Shown in pieces: positions 1-9,506 of a stretch of 64,000 nt of DNA (its first letter is position 1; every line of letters begins with the position of its first letter). The notes below the pieces were generated by a model, which did no database searches, was not told the origin of the DNA, and saw only the letters and a list, made by a program, of their open reading frames with translations. Source of the stretch: Theodoxus fluviatilis (Eukaryota; Mollusca; Gastropoda; Cycloneritida; Neritidae); NCBI GenBank assembly GCA_034096865.1, contig JAWQFJ010001822.1:1-64000 (forward strand). Direction: 5' to 3'. The position numbers and the translations under genes are program-made.

Positions 1-32
1 GAAGGGCGAGCAGAGAGGCAGGCATATAGAAC

Positions 33-145
33 ACACACACACACACACGACACGACGGCGCACACCACACACACACACACCACACACACACCCACACACA
101 CACACCACAGAATAGATAGGATAGATAGATAGACGGCATGAGGGC

Positions 146-179
<34 letters not shown>

Positions 180-185
180 TAGAGA
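33..185. repeat. Compound (CA)n / GATA / (GA)n microsatellite
   Basis: Runs of CA (about 33-110), then GATA-type repeats (about 115-135), then GA (about 150-185). Simple sequence with no coding content. Confidence 0.9.
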
Positions 186-574
186 GAAATAGCTGGAGAG
201 CTGTCTGAAGACATGAATGTTGCAGCGTTGTCAGCACGTTCTCTGTGGACGATGCAACCTTTGCTCCACGAAAGCGTTAGAAGCTTTGTGAATTCTCACT
301 GTGTAAACAACATTTCAAGGAGATTTTTTAGAAATTTTTAGTAAACTTCAGAAATTCAACTCTCCTCATCGTCGCACCACTCAGCTGGTTCAAGATACCA
401 GGCGTTCGCAATGCCAATATACTCTTTTTTTAAAGACAGACAGAATAATTGTTACATAGCAAGTGGTCACCAATACAGTTTTCGCTTGGGCTCCATGCAC
501 AATGGCTTTCATCAGTGGCATTGTTCTGCTGGTTACACACAGCTGTGCTAAGCACGGCACATTGTAGAATTTAC

Positions 575-863
575 CTTGTGTTTGATTCACCCTCATGGGA
601 ACCGCCAGTCTGACTTTCCCATGCAGTCCGTTCACCGCAGTCCAGCTCTGGATTTGGTCTGTGTTGGCTTGGGATCCACCTGGAAGGGTGTAGAAATCAC
701 TTCCCAGCAGTGCGCAGCCTGGCACTCCAGTTGATGCCAGAGACCAAGGAGCGCTCCACTCTTTCAGGGACAGCCACAAACCTTGGCGAGTATGGGACTG
801 TCGTAAAACGTAGAAGATGCAAGGCGGAATTTTCTGTACCTCAAATGGGAGGTCAAGTGTGTG
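575..863 (-). CDS. Possible coding exon of an unrecognised gene
   Basis: The minus strand is open over about 96 residues, flanked by an AG acceptor (CTTCCAG ending at 864) and a GT donor (CACAAG then GTAAAT at 574). The peptide is not low complexity and has the look of real protein: it includes FEVQKIPPCIFYVL, WLSLKEWSAPWSLASTGVPGC, and DFYTLPGGSQ followed by IQSWTAVNGLHGKVRLAVPM. I do not recognise the family. The other strand and frames are broken. It could pair with the possible exon at 1083-1248, but the simplest junctions between the two do not agree in phase, so at least one boundary is wrong. It could also be a decayed gene piece. Confidence 0.35.
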
Positions 864-1082
864 CTGGAAGTGTCAGTAGTTCTTGCCAGTTATACGCGAA
901 TCATTGCGAGTTTGGCTGAAAAAGGCGTCAGAAGCAAAGAAAAAAATAAAGGGTTGGGGGGGTGGTAGTGATGATGATGGGAAGCAGAGTAATGAGAAGA
1001 TATGTTTGTAAAACGCCACAGAGCGATTTTTTAGGAATGAATCTTATCGAATACCTTAAGGGTGAGAGCAGTGAACTTTCAC

Positions 1083-1248
1083 AGATAATGAGGTGACAGT
1101 GCCATGATGCAGAAACAAAGCCCCATTCAAACACTTCTATTCCCTGCCATGGTTGAGAACTGGGAGACCTACTATCTGCATCAAGGTAAAGAAGGAGATC
1201 CATGTCAACAGGACGTAGCTTTAGAGGGTGATGTAGTGTGAGATCGCG
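1083..1248 (-). CDS. Possible coding exon of an unrecognised gene
   Basis: A 166-bp open stretch on the minus strand, preceded by AG (1250-1249) and followed by GT (1082-1081). It encodes about 55 residues, including HHPLKLRPVDMDLLLYLDAD and QPWQGIEVFEWGFVSASWHC. The composition is protein-like, with several Trp and a Cys-His pair, but no family is recognised. It precedes the candidate exon at 575-863 in the direction of transcription. Confidence rests only on composition and splice signals. Confidence 0.3.
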
Positions 1249-1369
1249 CTCACAGATGAAAAACACAGGTGATGGCAAGTGGAGTGAGCAAACTATGGAG
1301 TATTTTTAGGACTACATCACGTTGTGGTTCGCACAGGTCGCTTCCACATTAGTAATAAGAAAGTCTTGG

Positions 1370-1740
1370 GGTGTGTGTGGTTGTGTTTTGTTGTGTGTGT
1401 GTTGTGTGTGTGTGCGCGTGTGTGTGGTGTGTGTGTGTTGTGTGTGTGAGCGTGTTGTGTTCTGTGTGTTGTGCGTAGCGAGTAGGCGTGCGCGCTTCGC
1501 GGGGGTCTGCGTGTTATATTTTGTTTTGTTATACATATGTGTAGTATGCAAGTTTATAAAATGTCGGTGTGTGTGTATAGATGTGTGTGTAATGTGTGTG
1601 GTAAGTGTGTGTGTATTTGTGTGTGTGTGCCGTGTTGCCGTCTTAGTGTGTGTGTGTGAGTGTTGTGTGTTTTGTGTGTGTGTTTGTGTGGGGTAGTGGT
1701 GTGTGCGCGTATGTGGTTATGTCTGTGGAGAGGTGTACAG
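1370..1740. repeat. Degenerate GT-rich low-complexity tract
   Basis: About 370 bp of interrupted (GT)n. Both strands are open in places (Cys/Val or His/Thr peptides), but these are artefacts of the dinucleotide repeat. Confidence 0.85.
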
Positions 1741-2200
1741 CAATTACGGGCTTGTCCTGCTCTTTGACTATAAATGGGGACATCCTGGGTTATATCTAAA
1801 CCAATAAACAACACCCGGACCGTGTGTGAAACACATGCCAGCTATCATAATAGTGTCTGTCAACTTATGCTTGATGATCTCTGCAGGGCGGTAATGTGTG
1901 ATGTTACTTGCACAGGATGGGTGGGTGAGGTGGAGACAACTCACTGTATGGAAGGAAAAACCACGGGGCTCTGTGGCCGATCGGTGGTCATTGCACCTGA
2001 CATATCAGTGCGGTGTGGCCAGTGACTGTGGCGTTCCAGGCTGTGTCGGCTCCTGGAGCCTCACATGAGCACGTTGCTTATTCAATGCTTCTCGCGATCG
2101 GCAGGAGAGTAGACAAGCGTAGGTTGTCCGGCTGAGAGTGTAAACATGGGACCACCAGCGATAGTGTAACTATGACAGCACCTGAAGAGAGATTTTCGGC
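1741..2200. other. Single-copy stretch, nothing recognised
   Basis: Balanced composition. I see no conserved reading frame, RNA gene or repeat here. Confidence 0.5.
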
Positions 2201-2201
2201 C

Positions 2202-2325
2202 TTAACTCATTCAAGATACAGTATTTCTAGTGCGCCTGACCCCTGAAATCGCAGCGGATTTGGGTATATTTTGAAAAATCGTAGTAAAATAAGTAATACA
2301 GCTACAAATATAATTGTGATACTGC
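2202..2325 (+). mobile_element. Solo piggyBac-like terminus
   Basis: Starts TTAACTCATTCAAG and continues with sequence closely resembling, in reverse complement, the right end of the piggyBac-like element near 10960-11092. Shared blocks include TTTCTAGTGCG, ATCGCAG, and TTTGAAAAATC followed by AGTAAAATAA. TTAA is the canonical piggyBac target site. Only this end is seen. The similarity fades after about 2320 and the opposite end was not found, so it is a truncated copy. Confidence 0.5.
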
Positions 2326-2539
2326 TGTAAAGATTTAGGCATGCAAGGATTACAGAAAATTGTAGTTATCAATGTTCTTGCAAAAAGGGTTGAAACATCC
2401 ATCAAAATATACACAGAAAGCAAGCTTAGCTGACATATAGTCCTCTTGGGTGTGGTACTGCTTGAAGCATGGGTGGAGACAGAGTGGCTTTCCACACTCA
2501 CTACACTGGAGTGGAGTCAGTTATCAATGATCAAACCGA

Positions 2540-3546
2540 CCCAGTCCATCCATTCATCCACCCACCCATCCAATCCAATCCTATCCAATCCATCCATCCA
2601 TCCATCTACCCACCCACTCACCTATCCATCCACACACCCATCCATCCATCCACACACCCATCCATCAATCAATTCATCCATCCATCCATCCATCCATCCA
2701 TCCATCCATCCATCCATCCATCCATCCACACACCCATCCATCCATCCAAACACCCATCCATCCATCCACTCACCTATCCATCCACACACCCATCCATCCA
2801 TCCACACACCCATCCATCCATCCACACACCCATCCATCAATCCATCCATCCACACACCCATCCATCAATCCATTCATCCACACACCCTCCCATTCATCCA
2901 TCCATCCATCCACCCATCTATCCATCCTTCCACACATCCTTCCGTTCATCCATCCACACACCCTTCCATTCATTCGTCCATCCACCCATCTATCCATCCA
3001 TCCGCACATCCTTCCATTCATCCATCCACACCCCCTTCCATCCATTCATCCACACCCCCTTTCATCCATCCATCCATCTATCCATTCATCCATCTATCCA
3101 TCCTTCCACACACCCTCTCATTCATCCATCCATCCATCCATCTATCCATCCTTCCACACATCCTTCCGTTCATCCATCCACACACCCTTCCATTCATTCG
3201 TCCATCCACCCATCTATCCATCCATCCGCACATCCTTCCATTCATCCATCCACACCCCCTTCCATCCATTCATCCACACCTCCTTTCATCCATCCATCCA
3301 TTCATCCATCCATCCACAACCTTTCATTCATCCATCCATCCATCCATCCATCTATCCATCCGCACATCCTTTCATCCATCCATCCATCCATCCACAACCT
3401 TTCATTCATCCATCCATCCACAACCTTTCATTCATCCATCCATCCATTAATCCATCCATCCATCCATCCACAACCTTTCATTCATCCATCCATCCATCCA
3501 TTAATCCATCCATCCATCCACAACCTTTCATCCATCCATCCATCCT
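2540..3546. repeat. 1-kb (CATC)n microsatellite with CACAC interruptions
   Basis: About 1 kb of CATC/CATT tetranucleotides with recurring CACACACCC interruptions. A block near 2930-3060 recurs near 3150-3290, showing internal duplication of several hundred bases. The Pro/Ser/Ile/His-rich frames across it come from the repeat. Confidence 0.95.
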
Positions 3547-4222
3547 CCCTATACTCACCCATATCTGCCCTTTGTTACCTTTGCCAAGGAAGTTACGTTT
3601 TTCAGTCAAATAGTTTGTTAGTTTATTCACTATTTGGCAAAATAAAAAAAATAGTCTTTGCTGTAACGCAGTTGAAGGTCTGCAATTTATTTGTATCTAT
3701 GCTCTCCCTTTGATCGCTCTTAAAGCTTTCTTGTGCAAACGTATCGCATAATTTCTCTTGCGGAATGTAGTTCCATTTTTTGTTTTATTCTAAAGTTCCT
3801 TGTGGATTCTTTATACTGATTTGTGCATTTGTATTTTTACGGACGCAACGTAGTTTTTAATCCTTGATTCTACGAAATGTTCAAAGCGCTGTTGTGAGCA
3901 GCATATTGCTTTTGTATTCGTACGCTTGGCGCTACTTACGGCGCGCGACTTAAGCCGCATGTAGGTCTGGATGTCAAGAACATTTTGCTTCTATGGATAT
4001 ATCATTGGGATCATGTTGTGATAAGTTCAGTACATTACTTAAATTTAGTTTCTGTAGTGCTATATCTATACAAATCTTTGTATGCATCAGACATTTTTAC
4101 ATTCCTCCTAGAATTAGATGTTTTCCCTCCTATTTGTACTACACTGATCTAGTTTGTCTCTGAATGTAAAAGACAGGTACTACTGTCTAAATATCTACCC
4201 TTGTAAAATGAAGTTCGTACGT
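3547..4222. other. AT-rich stretch, possibly a LINE 3' region
   Basis: No reading frame or RNA gene is recognised. Together with 4340-4420, which contains GGGCCGATGGCCTTGACAAT and an AATAAAA just before a pyrimidine tail, it resembles the 3' untranslated end of a non-LTR retrotransposon, but no coding part is attached. Confidence 0.25.
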
Positions 4223-4233
4223 TTGTCTCTCTC

Positions 4234-4307
<74 letters not shown>

Positions 4308-4414
4308 ACACCCACACACACACACACACACACACACTTGTGATGAACATTTGTGTTTTATGGTAAACTTGTGTATTTGCAATGGGCCGATGGCCTTGAC
4401 AATAAAATTCAAGT

Positions 4415-4488
<74 letters not shown>

Positions 4489-4497
4489 TCTCTCTCA
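4223..4497. repeat. (CT)n(CA)n and (CT)n microsatellites flanking a LINE-like tail
   Basis: (CT)n at about 4223-4302 runs into (CA)n to 4337. A second (CT)n occupies about 4417-4497. The 80 bp between them carries AATAAAA and may be the 3' end of a plus-strand LINE. Confidence 0.85.
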
Positions 4498-5835
4498 TCT
4501 ACGTGTAAATAGAAGATACAACATTGTACAGATAGTAGACAAGCGCTGTCCATTATGTGCAGATTTAGTGGGAAATTAATATAATTTCATTTTTGATTGC
4601 CAAATATACGATGAATTGGGAAACAAATTCGTTACGAAATATGCTCACAATGCAGCTCACTTGAGATTTGCCTACCTGATCGATGGTCGTGATATTCAGA
4701 AAAGGAGAGATAATGCCATGTATATATATGCACATATATATATATCCGAATGTTTCCGACTTCGACCATTTCAGCAGCGCCAATAAACGTCGTTTAGCTT
4801 CAGATTACACCCGAATCACGCGCACCGTTAAGGTGCATGGAGTACAGTACCGCCGAGCAAGACGTTTGTCACAAAACGCAGATATATTTACGCGGCCGGA
4901 TCTTAGCATAACTCCCCGGGTGTGCCAAGTCAGTCAGGCGGAGTGGCGGGTGCCGTCTCTATTTAGAGTCGAATTATTAAGAGTACCGGGCAGATAACTC
5001 TGCGACGATTTCCGGTTCATACTTTGGAATGGTTCATACTTTGGAACGTTACAGAGCGCTACCGGTCGCGGCGAGGCTGCGCCTAATGACCAACATGGCT
5101 GCCTTCGGGGAATGGAAGAAAGTCGCCATCAGAATATGCGCTGTGACACACATTTCGCCCCGTGATTATTACCCAGCCTATGCAAGAAGTTACAAGAAGT
5201 TAGGCTGAAATTGTTTGTTTGTTTTTTTTAAGAATAAATGCTCTGAAATAATTACCGGGCAAGATGTGAGCAAAAATTTCGACGAAATACGTCTAAAAGA
5301 TTTCAAAGGAGGCAACCCTATCTTACATTAGCCCTTTGTTGTGTAACCTCACTTGATGTGAGCATCGAGAATGTCTTGCTTACGCCTAGTCAGCACTGTC
5401 GTTTTGACATAATTTTCGATTCGAGCGATGCCGAGCCTTCATGCACATCTGCAGCTTAACGTATTTTATCAGCTTCCACAAGGAACAAGCTGTCTGCAGC
5501 TGTTGGTTCACTCATTTGGTTGAGAAGCGCACTTCGCGACGATGAAATGGCATCGCTGAAGTCATCTTGGCTAGCGCTCGGTCATGACAAATCATTCAAG
5601 AGTCATCATCATCGTCATAATCTTCTTGATATTTCGTCGGCAGCTTGTCCTGGGGATTTCCCACAGGTCTGTGAGCAGAATCAGCCTATCAGTGTGGGCT
5701 ATTAAAGGCCATGATCACGAAAATGTGTGACTGTGCATGATAGAACAATGCTAAAGTACGAAAAATGAGAAAATGAAATATTTCAAGGACAATATTATCT
5801 AGTAATTCCTGCATATTTGAGAGAAAACAGTATGT
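4498..5835. other. Gene-free single-copy region
   Basis: No conserved protein, tRNA or recognisable repeat on either strand. It includes a short AT-rich (TA)n stretch near 4720-4745. Confidence 0.5.
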
Positions 5836-6238
5836 TTATCCCTCCAAGTTTACTGGAGGTCCTCACAGCTTTTTTTGTCTGTGCGTCTGTGTCTGTGTGT
5901 GTGTGTGTCTGTCAGTCCTGACTTAACGGCTGATATCTCAAAAACTACTGGACGGATTTCCTTGACATTTTGCACACTTACTGGAAGTTAGGTCCGATTG
6001 AATGTATCAAATTTTGAGAATCGAGGTTTGAAAAGAAAGTGATTTTTTTAACGTTTTGGTGTTGCAAAGAAGGCAAGAGACGGAACTCTGTCCGACTCAA
6101 GGAAAGTTTTGGCATGTGTGACGTGATCATTTGACGTCGAATAACGTGACGTAATTTCGAGGAGATTGGACATTAGTGAAGGAGAAAAAAGGATTTTTTA
6201 TCCCTCCAGGTTTACTGGAGGTCCTCACAGCTTTATGG
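5836..6238. repeat. Pair of direct repeats bracketing a dispersed sequence
   Basis: A segment of about 40 bp reading TATCCCTCCA then TTTACTGGAGGTCCTCACAG occurs at 5836-5875 and again at 6199-6238, about 361 bp apart, differing by one base in its core. Between them lies a (TG)n stretch and the text GATATCTCAAAAACTACTGG, which looks like a dispersed-repeat core. The two copies could be the ends of an insertion or of a segmental duplication. Confidence 0.5.
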
Positions 6239-6361
6239 ATTAGCTCAATCGGTAGCGCGTCGAATATTTTTTTGTCGCTGGGACATGCTTGGTTGTAGGG
6301 GATGCGCGTACGGGTTCGAATCCGCACAGAAGCTTCTTTTTTTTAATGTGTGTATGGTATT

Positions 6362-6397
<36 letters not shown>

Positions 6398-6490
6398 ACC
6401 CCACCCGTTGTTGTACACGTGAGAGGTTGCGGGTTCGAACCTTACTTTTCCCCCCCCCTCTTTTCTCGAGAGGTTGCGGGTTCGAACCCG
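6234..6490 (+). repeat. tRNA-like (SINE-type) segment with repeated B boxes
   Basis: TAGCTCAATCGGTAGCGCG (about 6240) matches a tRNA A box and D arm, and GGGTTCGAATCC (about 6312) matches a B box and T arm. The two are about 70 bases apart, too far for a normal tRNA, and the anticodon arm is not apparent. Two more B-box-like copies, GAGGTTGCGGGTTCGAACC, occur near 6422 and 6471 on either side of a T/C-rich stretch, after a (GA)n run at 6362-6395. Best read as a tRNA-derived SINE or decayed tRNA with internal duplication. RNA polymerase III promoter function is possible but unproven. Confidence 0.5.
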
Positions 6491-6699
6491 ATCTTTTTTG
6501 TTTGTTTGTTGTTGTTTTTTAATGCCAAAACCTGGAGGTTCAGCGCCAGCGGTTTTTATAGAGGAGATTATGTGTTTTCTTTAGTTACATGGATATCGGA
6601 AAATTGTATACATAATTTAGGACACTGACAACTTTACTCGACGTTTTCTTGAAAACTGTTTTTCGTACTCGAGCCTGTTTCTACTGCACGTCACAACTA

Positions 6700-7935
6700 T
6701 TAGAGCTGGTTAGAGTTAGAGCTGGTTACAGTTAGAGCTGGTTAGATTTGGAGCTTGTTAGAGTAGGAGCTGGTTAGAGGTGGATAGAGTTGGAGCTGGT
6801 TAGAGGTGGATAGAGTTAGAGCTGGTTAGAGTTAGAGCTGGTTAGAGTTAGAGCTGGTTAGAGTTAGAGCTGGTTAGAGTTAGAGCCGGTTAGAGTTAGA
6901 GCTGGTTAGAGTTGGAGCCGGTTAGAGTTGGAGCTGGTTAGAGTTAGAGCTGGTTAGAGTTAGAGCAGGTTAGAGTTGGAGCTGGTTACAGTTAGAGCTG
7001 GTTAGAGTTAGAGCTGGTTAGAGTTGGAGCTGGTTAGAGTTAGAGCTGGTTAGAGTTAGAGCTGGTTAGAGGTGGAGCTGGTTAGATTCAGAGCTGGTTA
7101 AAGTTAGAGCTGGTTAGAGTTAGAGCTGGCTAGAGTTGGAGCTGGTTAGAGTTGGAGCTGGTTAGAGTTGGAGCTGGTTAGAGTTAGAGCAGGTTAGAGT
7201 TGGAGCTGGTTAGAGTTGGAGCTGGTTAGAGTTGGAGCTGGTTAGAGTTGGAGCTGGTTAGAGTTGGAGCTGGTTAGAGTTGGAGCAGGTTAGAGTTGGA
7301 GCTGGTTACAGTTAGAGCTGGTTAGAGTTAGAGCCGGTTAGAGTTAGAGCTGGTTAGAGTTGGAGCTGGTTAGAGTTGGAGCCGGTTAGAGTTAGAGCTG
7401 GTTAGAGTTGGAGCTGGTTAGAGTTAGAGCTGGTTAGAAGTGGAGCTGGTTAGAGTTGGAGCTGGTTAGAGTTGGAGCTGGTTAGAGTTAGAGCAGGTTA
7501 GAGTTGGAGCTGGTTAGGGTTGGAGCTGGTTAGGGTTGGAGCTGGTTAGAGTTGGAGCTGGCAAGAGTTGGAGCTGGTTAGAGTTAGAGCTGGTTAGAGT
7601 CGCTTACAGTTAGAGCCGGTTAGAGTTAGAGCTGGTTAGAGTTAGAGCTGGTTAGAGTTAGAGCTGGTTAGAGTTAGAGCTGGTTAGAGTTGGAGCTGGT
7701 TAGAGTTGGAGCTGGTTAGAGTTGGAGCTGGTTAGAGTTGGAGCTGGTTAGAGTTAGAGCTGGTTAGAGTTAGAGCTGGCTAGAGTTAGAGCTGGCTAGA
7801 GTTAGAGCTGGCTAGAGTTAGAGCTGGCTAGAGTTAGAGCTGGCTAGAGTTAGAGCTGGTTAGAGTTAGAGCTGGTTAGAGTCAGAGCTGGTTAGAGTAG
7901 GAGCTGGTTAGAGTTGGAGCTGGCTAGAGTTAGAG
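6700..7935. repeat. 16-bp minisatellite, about 76 copies
   Basis: Tandem TTAGAGTTAGAGCTGG with single-base variants (TTGGAGCTGG, CTAGAGTT, GAGCAGG, GAGCCGG). The copies form blocks of like variants, for example a CTAGAG block near 7775-7855. The array ends directly in a 3' piece of the dispersed GGAT-bearing element (7936-8030). Confidence 0.95.
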
Positions 7936-8030
7936 CAAGTCAAGAGTTTCTTGTTGGCATCCACTTGTGAATAGAGTGGGGAGACATGGTGGGTTACTTC
8001 TTACCCCCAACCCACAGGGGACTCCCAAAG
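7936..8030 (+). repeat. 3' part of dispersed element D
   Basis: Reads AGCAAGTCAAGAG, then GGGGAGACATGGTGGGTTAC and TTACCCCCAACCCACAGGGG, matching the 3' half of element D seen intact at 45815-45965 and 58510-58695. Its 5' half is missing and is replaced by the 16-bp array. Confidence 0.65.
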
Positions 8031-8244
8031 AAGTTGTACTCCAGAAGGTCATGAAACATTGCACTAATTAATACACAGTTGGACAGTCTTCCCTTTGACG
8101 TTTCTTTCTAGTGAGCCCGTTCCCACTTCAGTCTCCAATACCAGTCCCCATGCATGGACAGTTCACTGCCTTTTCCAATCATAATGCAGACAGCTGCATC
8201 ACTCAATGAAGCAGACAGAGCATTAGTTCCGTTTCTCTCTTGAG

Positions 8245-8248
8245 ATGG

Positions 8249-8304
<56 letters not shown>

Positions 8305-8722
8305 ATGGGTGAGGGTGTGTGTGTGTGGGTGGGTGGATGAATGGGTGTGTGTGTATGGATAGATGTGTGGGTGGATGGATGGATGGGGGGGGGGGATTAA
8401 TGGGTGGGTGGGATGGATGGGTGGGTGGGTGGATGGATAGGTGGGTGGATGAATGAGTGGGTGGGTGGATGGATGGATGTGTGTGTGTGTGTGTGTGTGT
8501 GTGATGGGTGAGGGTGTGTGTGTGTGGGTGGGTGGATGAATGGGTGTGTGTGTATGGATAGATGTGTGGGTGGATGGATGGATGGGGGGGGGGGGGATGG
8601 ATGGGTGGGTGGGTGGATGGATAGGTGGGTGGATGGATGAGTGGGTGGGTGGATGGATGGATGGATGGACGGACAGAGGGAGGGTGGGAGGGAAGGATGA
8701 ATGGATGGATGGATGGATGGAT
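8245..8722. repeat. (GT)n and (GGAT/GGGT)n microsatellite, internally duplicated
   Basis: Pure GT at about 8249-8303, then GGGTGGAT-type repeats. A block of about 200 bp that includes a G run (8388-8396) recurs near 8480-8700. It sits directly upstream of a copy of element D. Confidence 0.9.
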
Positions 8723-8880
8723 CATGGCCTATCACCCTTTGTAGGCTATGTAAGGCCATTAAGCACGAAAATCACTAGAACAGATTAAAGTAAACGCTAA
8801 TCAAGTCACAATTTCCCTAATTGTTCACCTACGAATCGTGCAGGGAGATGCAGTGGGTCAATTCTTCCCTGTAACCTCTC
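8723..8880 (+). repeat. Element D copy
   Basis: Starts ATGGCCTATCACCCTTTGTA after the (GGAT)n tract. It continues through GGCTATGTAAGGCCATTAAG, AAATCACTAGAACAG, CGCTAATCAAGTCAC and GGGAGATGCAGTGGGTCAAT. Same strand and order as the copies at 26398-26600, 45815-45965 and 58510-58695. Confidence 0.7.
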
Positions 8881-9109
8881 TTGAGAGATTTCACCTGTCA
8901 GCCATGATGGGAACTGATGCATCAAAGCTCTGTTCAAGAGATGAGCCAAGCACAAGGCAAGGCAGTCCATACATTTTCATCAAGGGTGTCAATGGAGGTC
9001 AAGATGAGACAACACATCATATCAAGTTGTGCAGTCCGTGGCAGTAAGGGGAAACTATCTCTGTGTCCAATGCGATGGGTTCTGCAGCACACAATCTTCA
9101 CACACACGC

Positions 9110-9225
9110 ACAGACCAATCGTGCATGCATGAATGCACACACACACACAATCATGCATGCACATATACACACACACACACATACATGCAAGCACATACAT
9201 GCACTCGCACACACACACACTATTG
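9110..9225. repeat. CA-rich microsatellite
   Basis: Interrupted (CA)n with GCATGCA punctuation. No coding content. Confidence 0.85.
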
Positions 9226-9506
9226 AGGTTCTTCACTCTGTGAAGATGACGTCAGTGGCATCTCATGTGTGACCTCAGGCCGAACTCCGCTGCGCAGGGA
9301 CGTCCACACACGGGGCAGGCTGCTGCAGCAGGAGTAGGGCCTTCTGTTTTGTCTTGTCTGGCTTGGCGTTTCCTGTCGAGGCTGGCCAGGCGCTTTGCTT
9401 CGAAGTCCTTGGTGCCTTTGTAGGCTAGCTGTCGCCAAACACTGCGGTCAGCAGTAAGAGCCTCCCACCCGATCGTAGAAATGTTGCAGGACCGCAGTGT
9501 ATTTAT

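Noticed and set aside
2446..3713. Long Pro/His/Ser/Ile-rich frames across the CATC tract
   Set aside because: Pure products of the tetranucleotide repeat, open on both strands; the same kind of frame occurs at 8.2-8.7, 35.3, 45.2 and 46.2 kb.
4683..4997. Plus-strand 104-codon frame
   Set aside because: No recognisable motif, includes AT microsatellite-derived residues, no splice or start context.
6700..7935. Internal telomere-like sequence (TTAGAG)
   Set aside because: Unit is 16 bp TTAGAGTTAGAGCTGG, not TTAGGG; it ends in a transposable element fragment.
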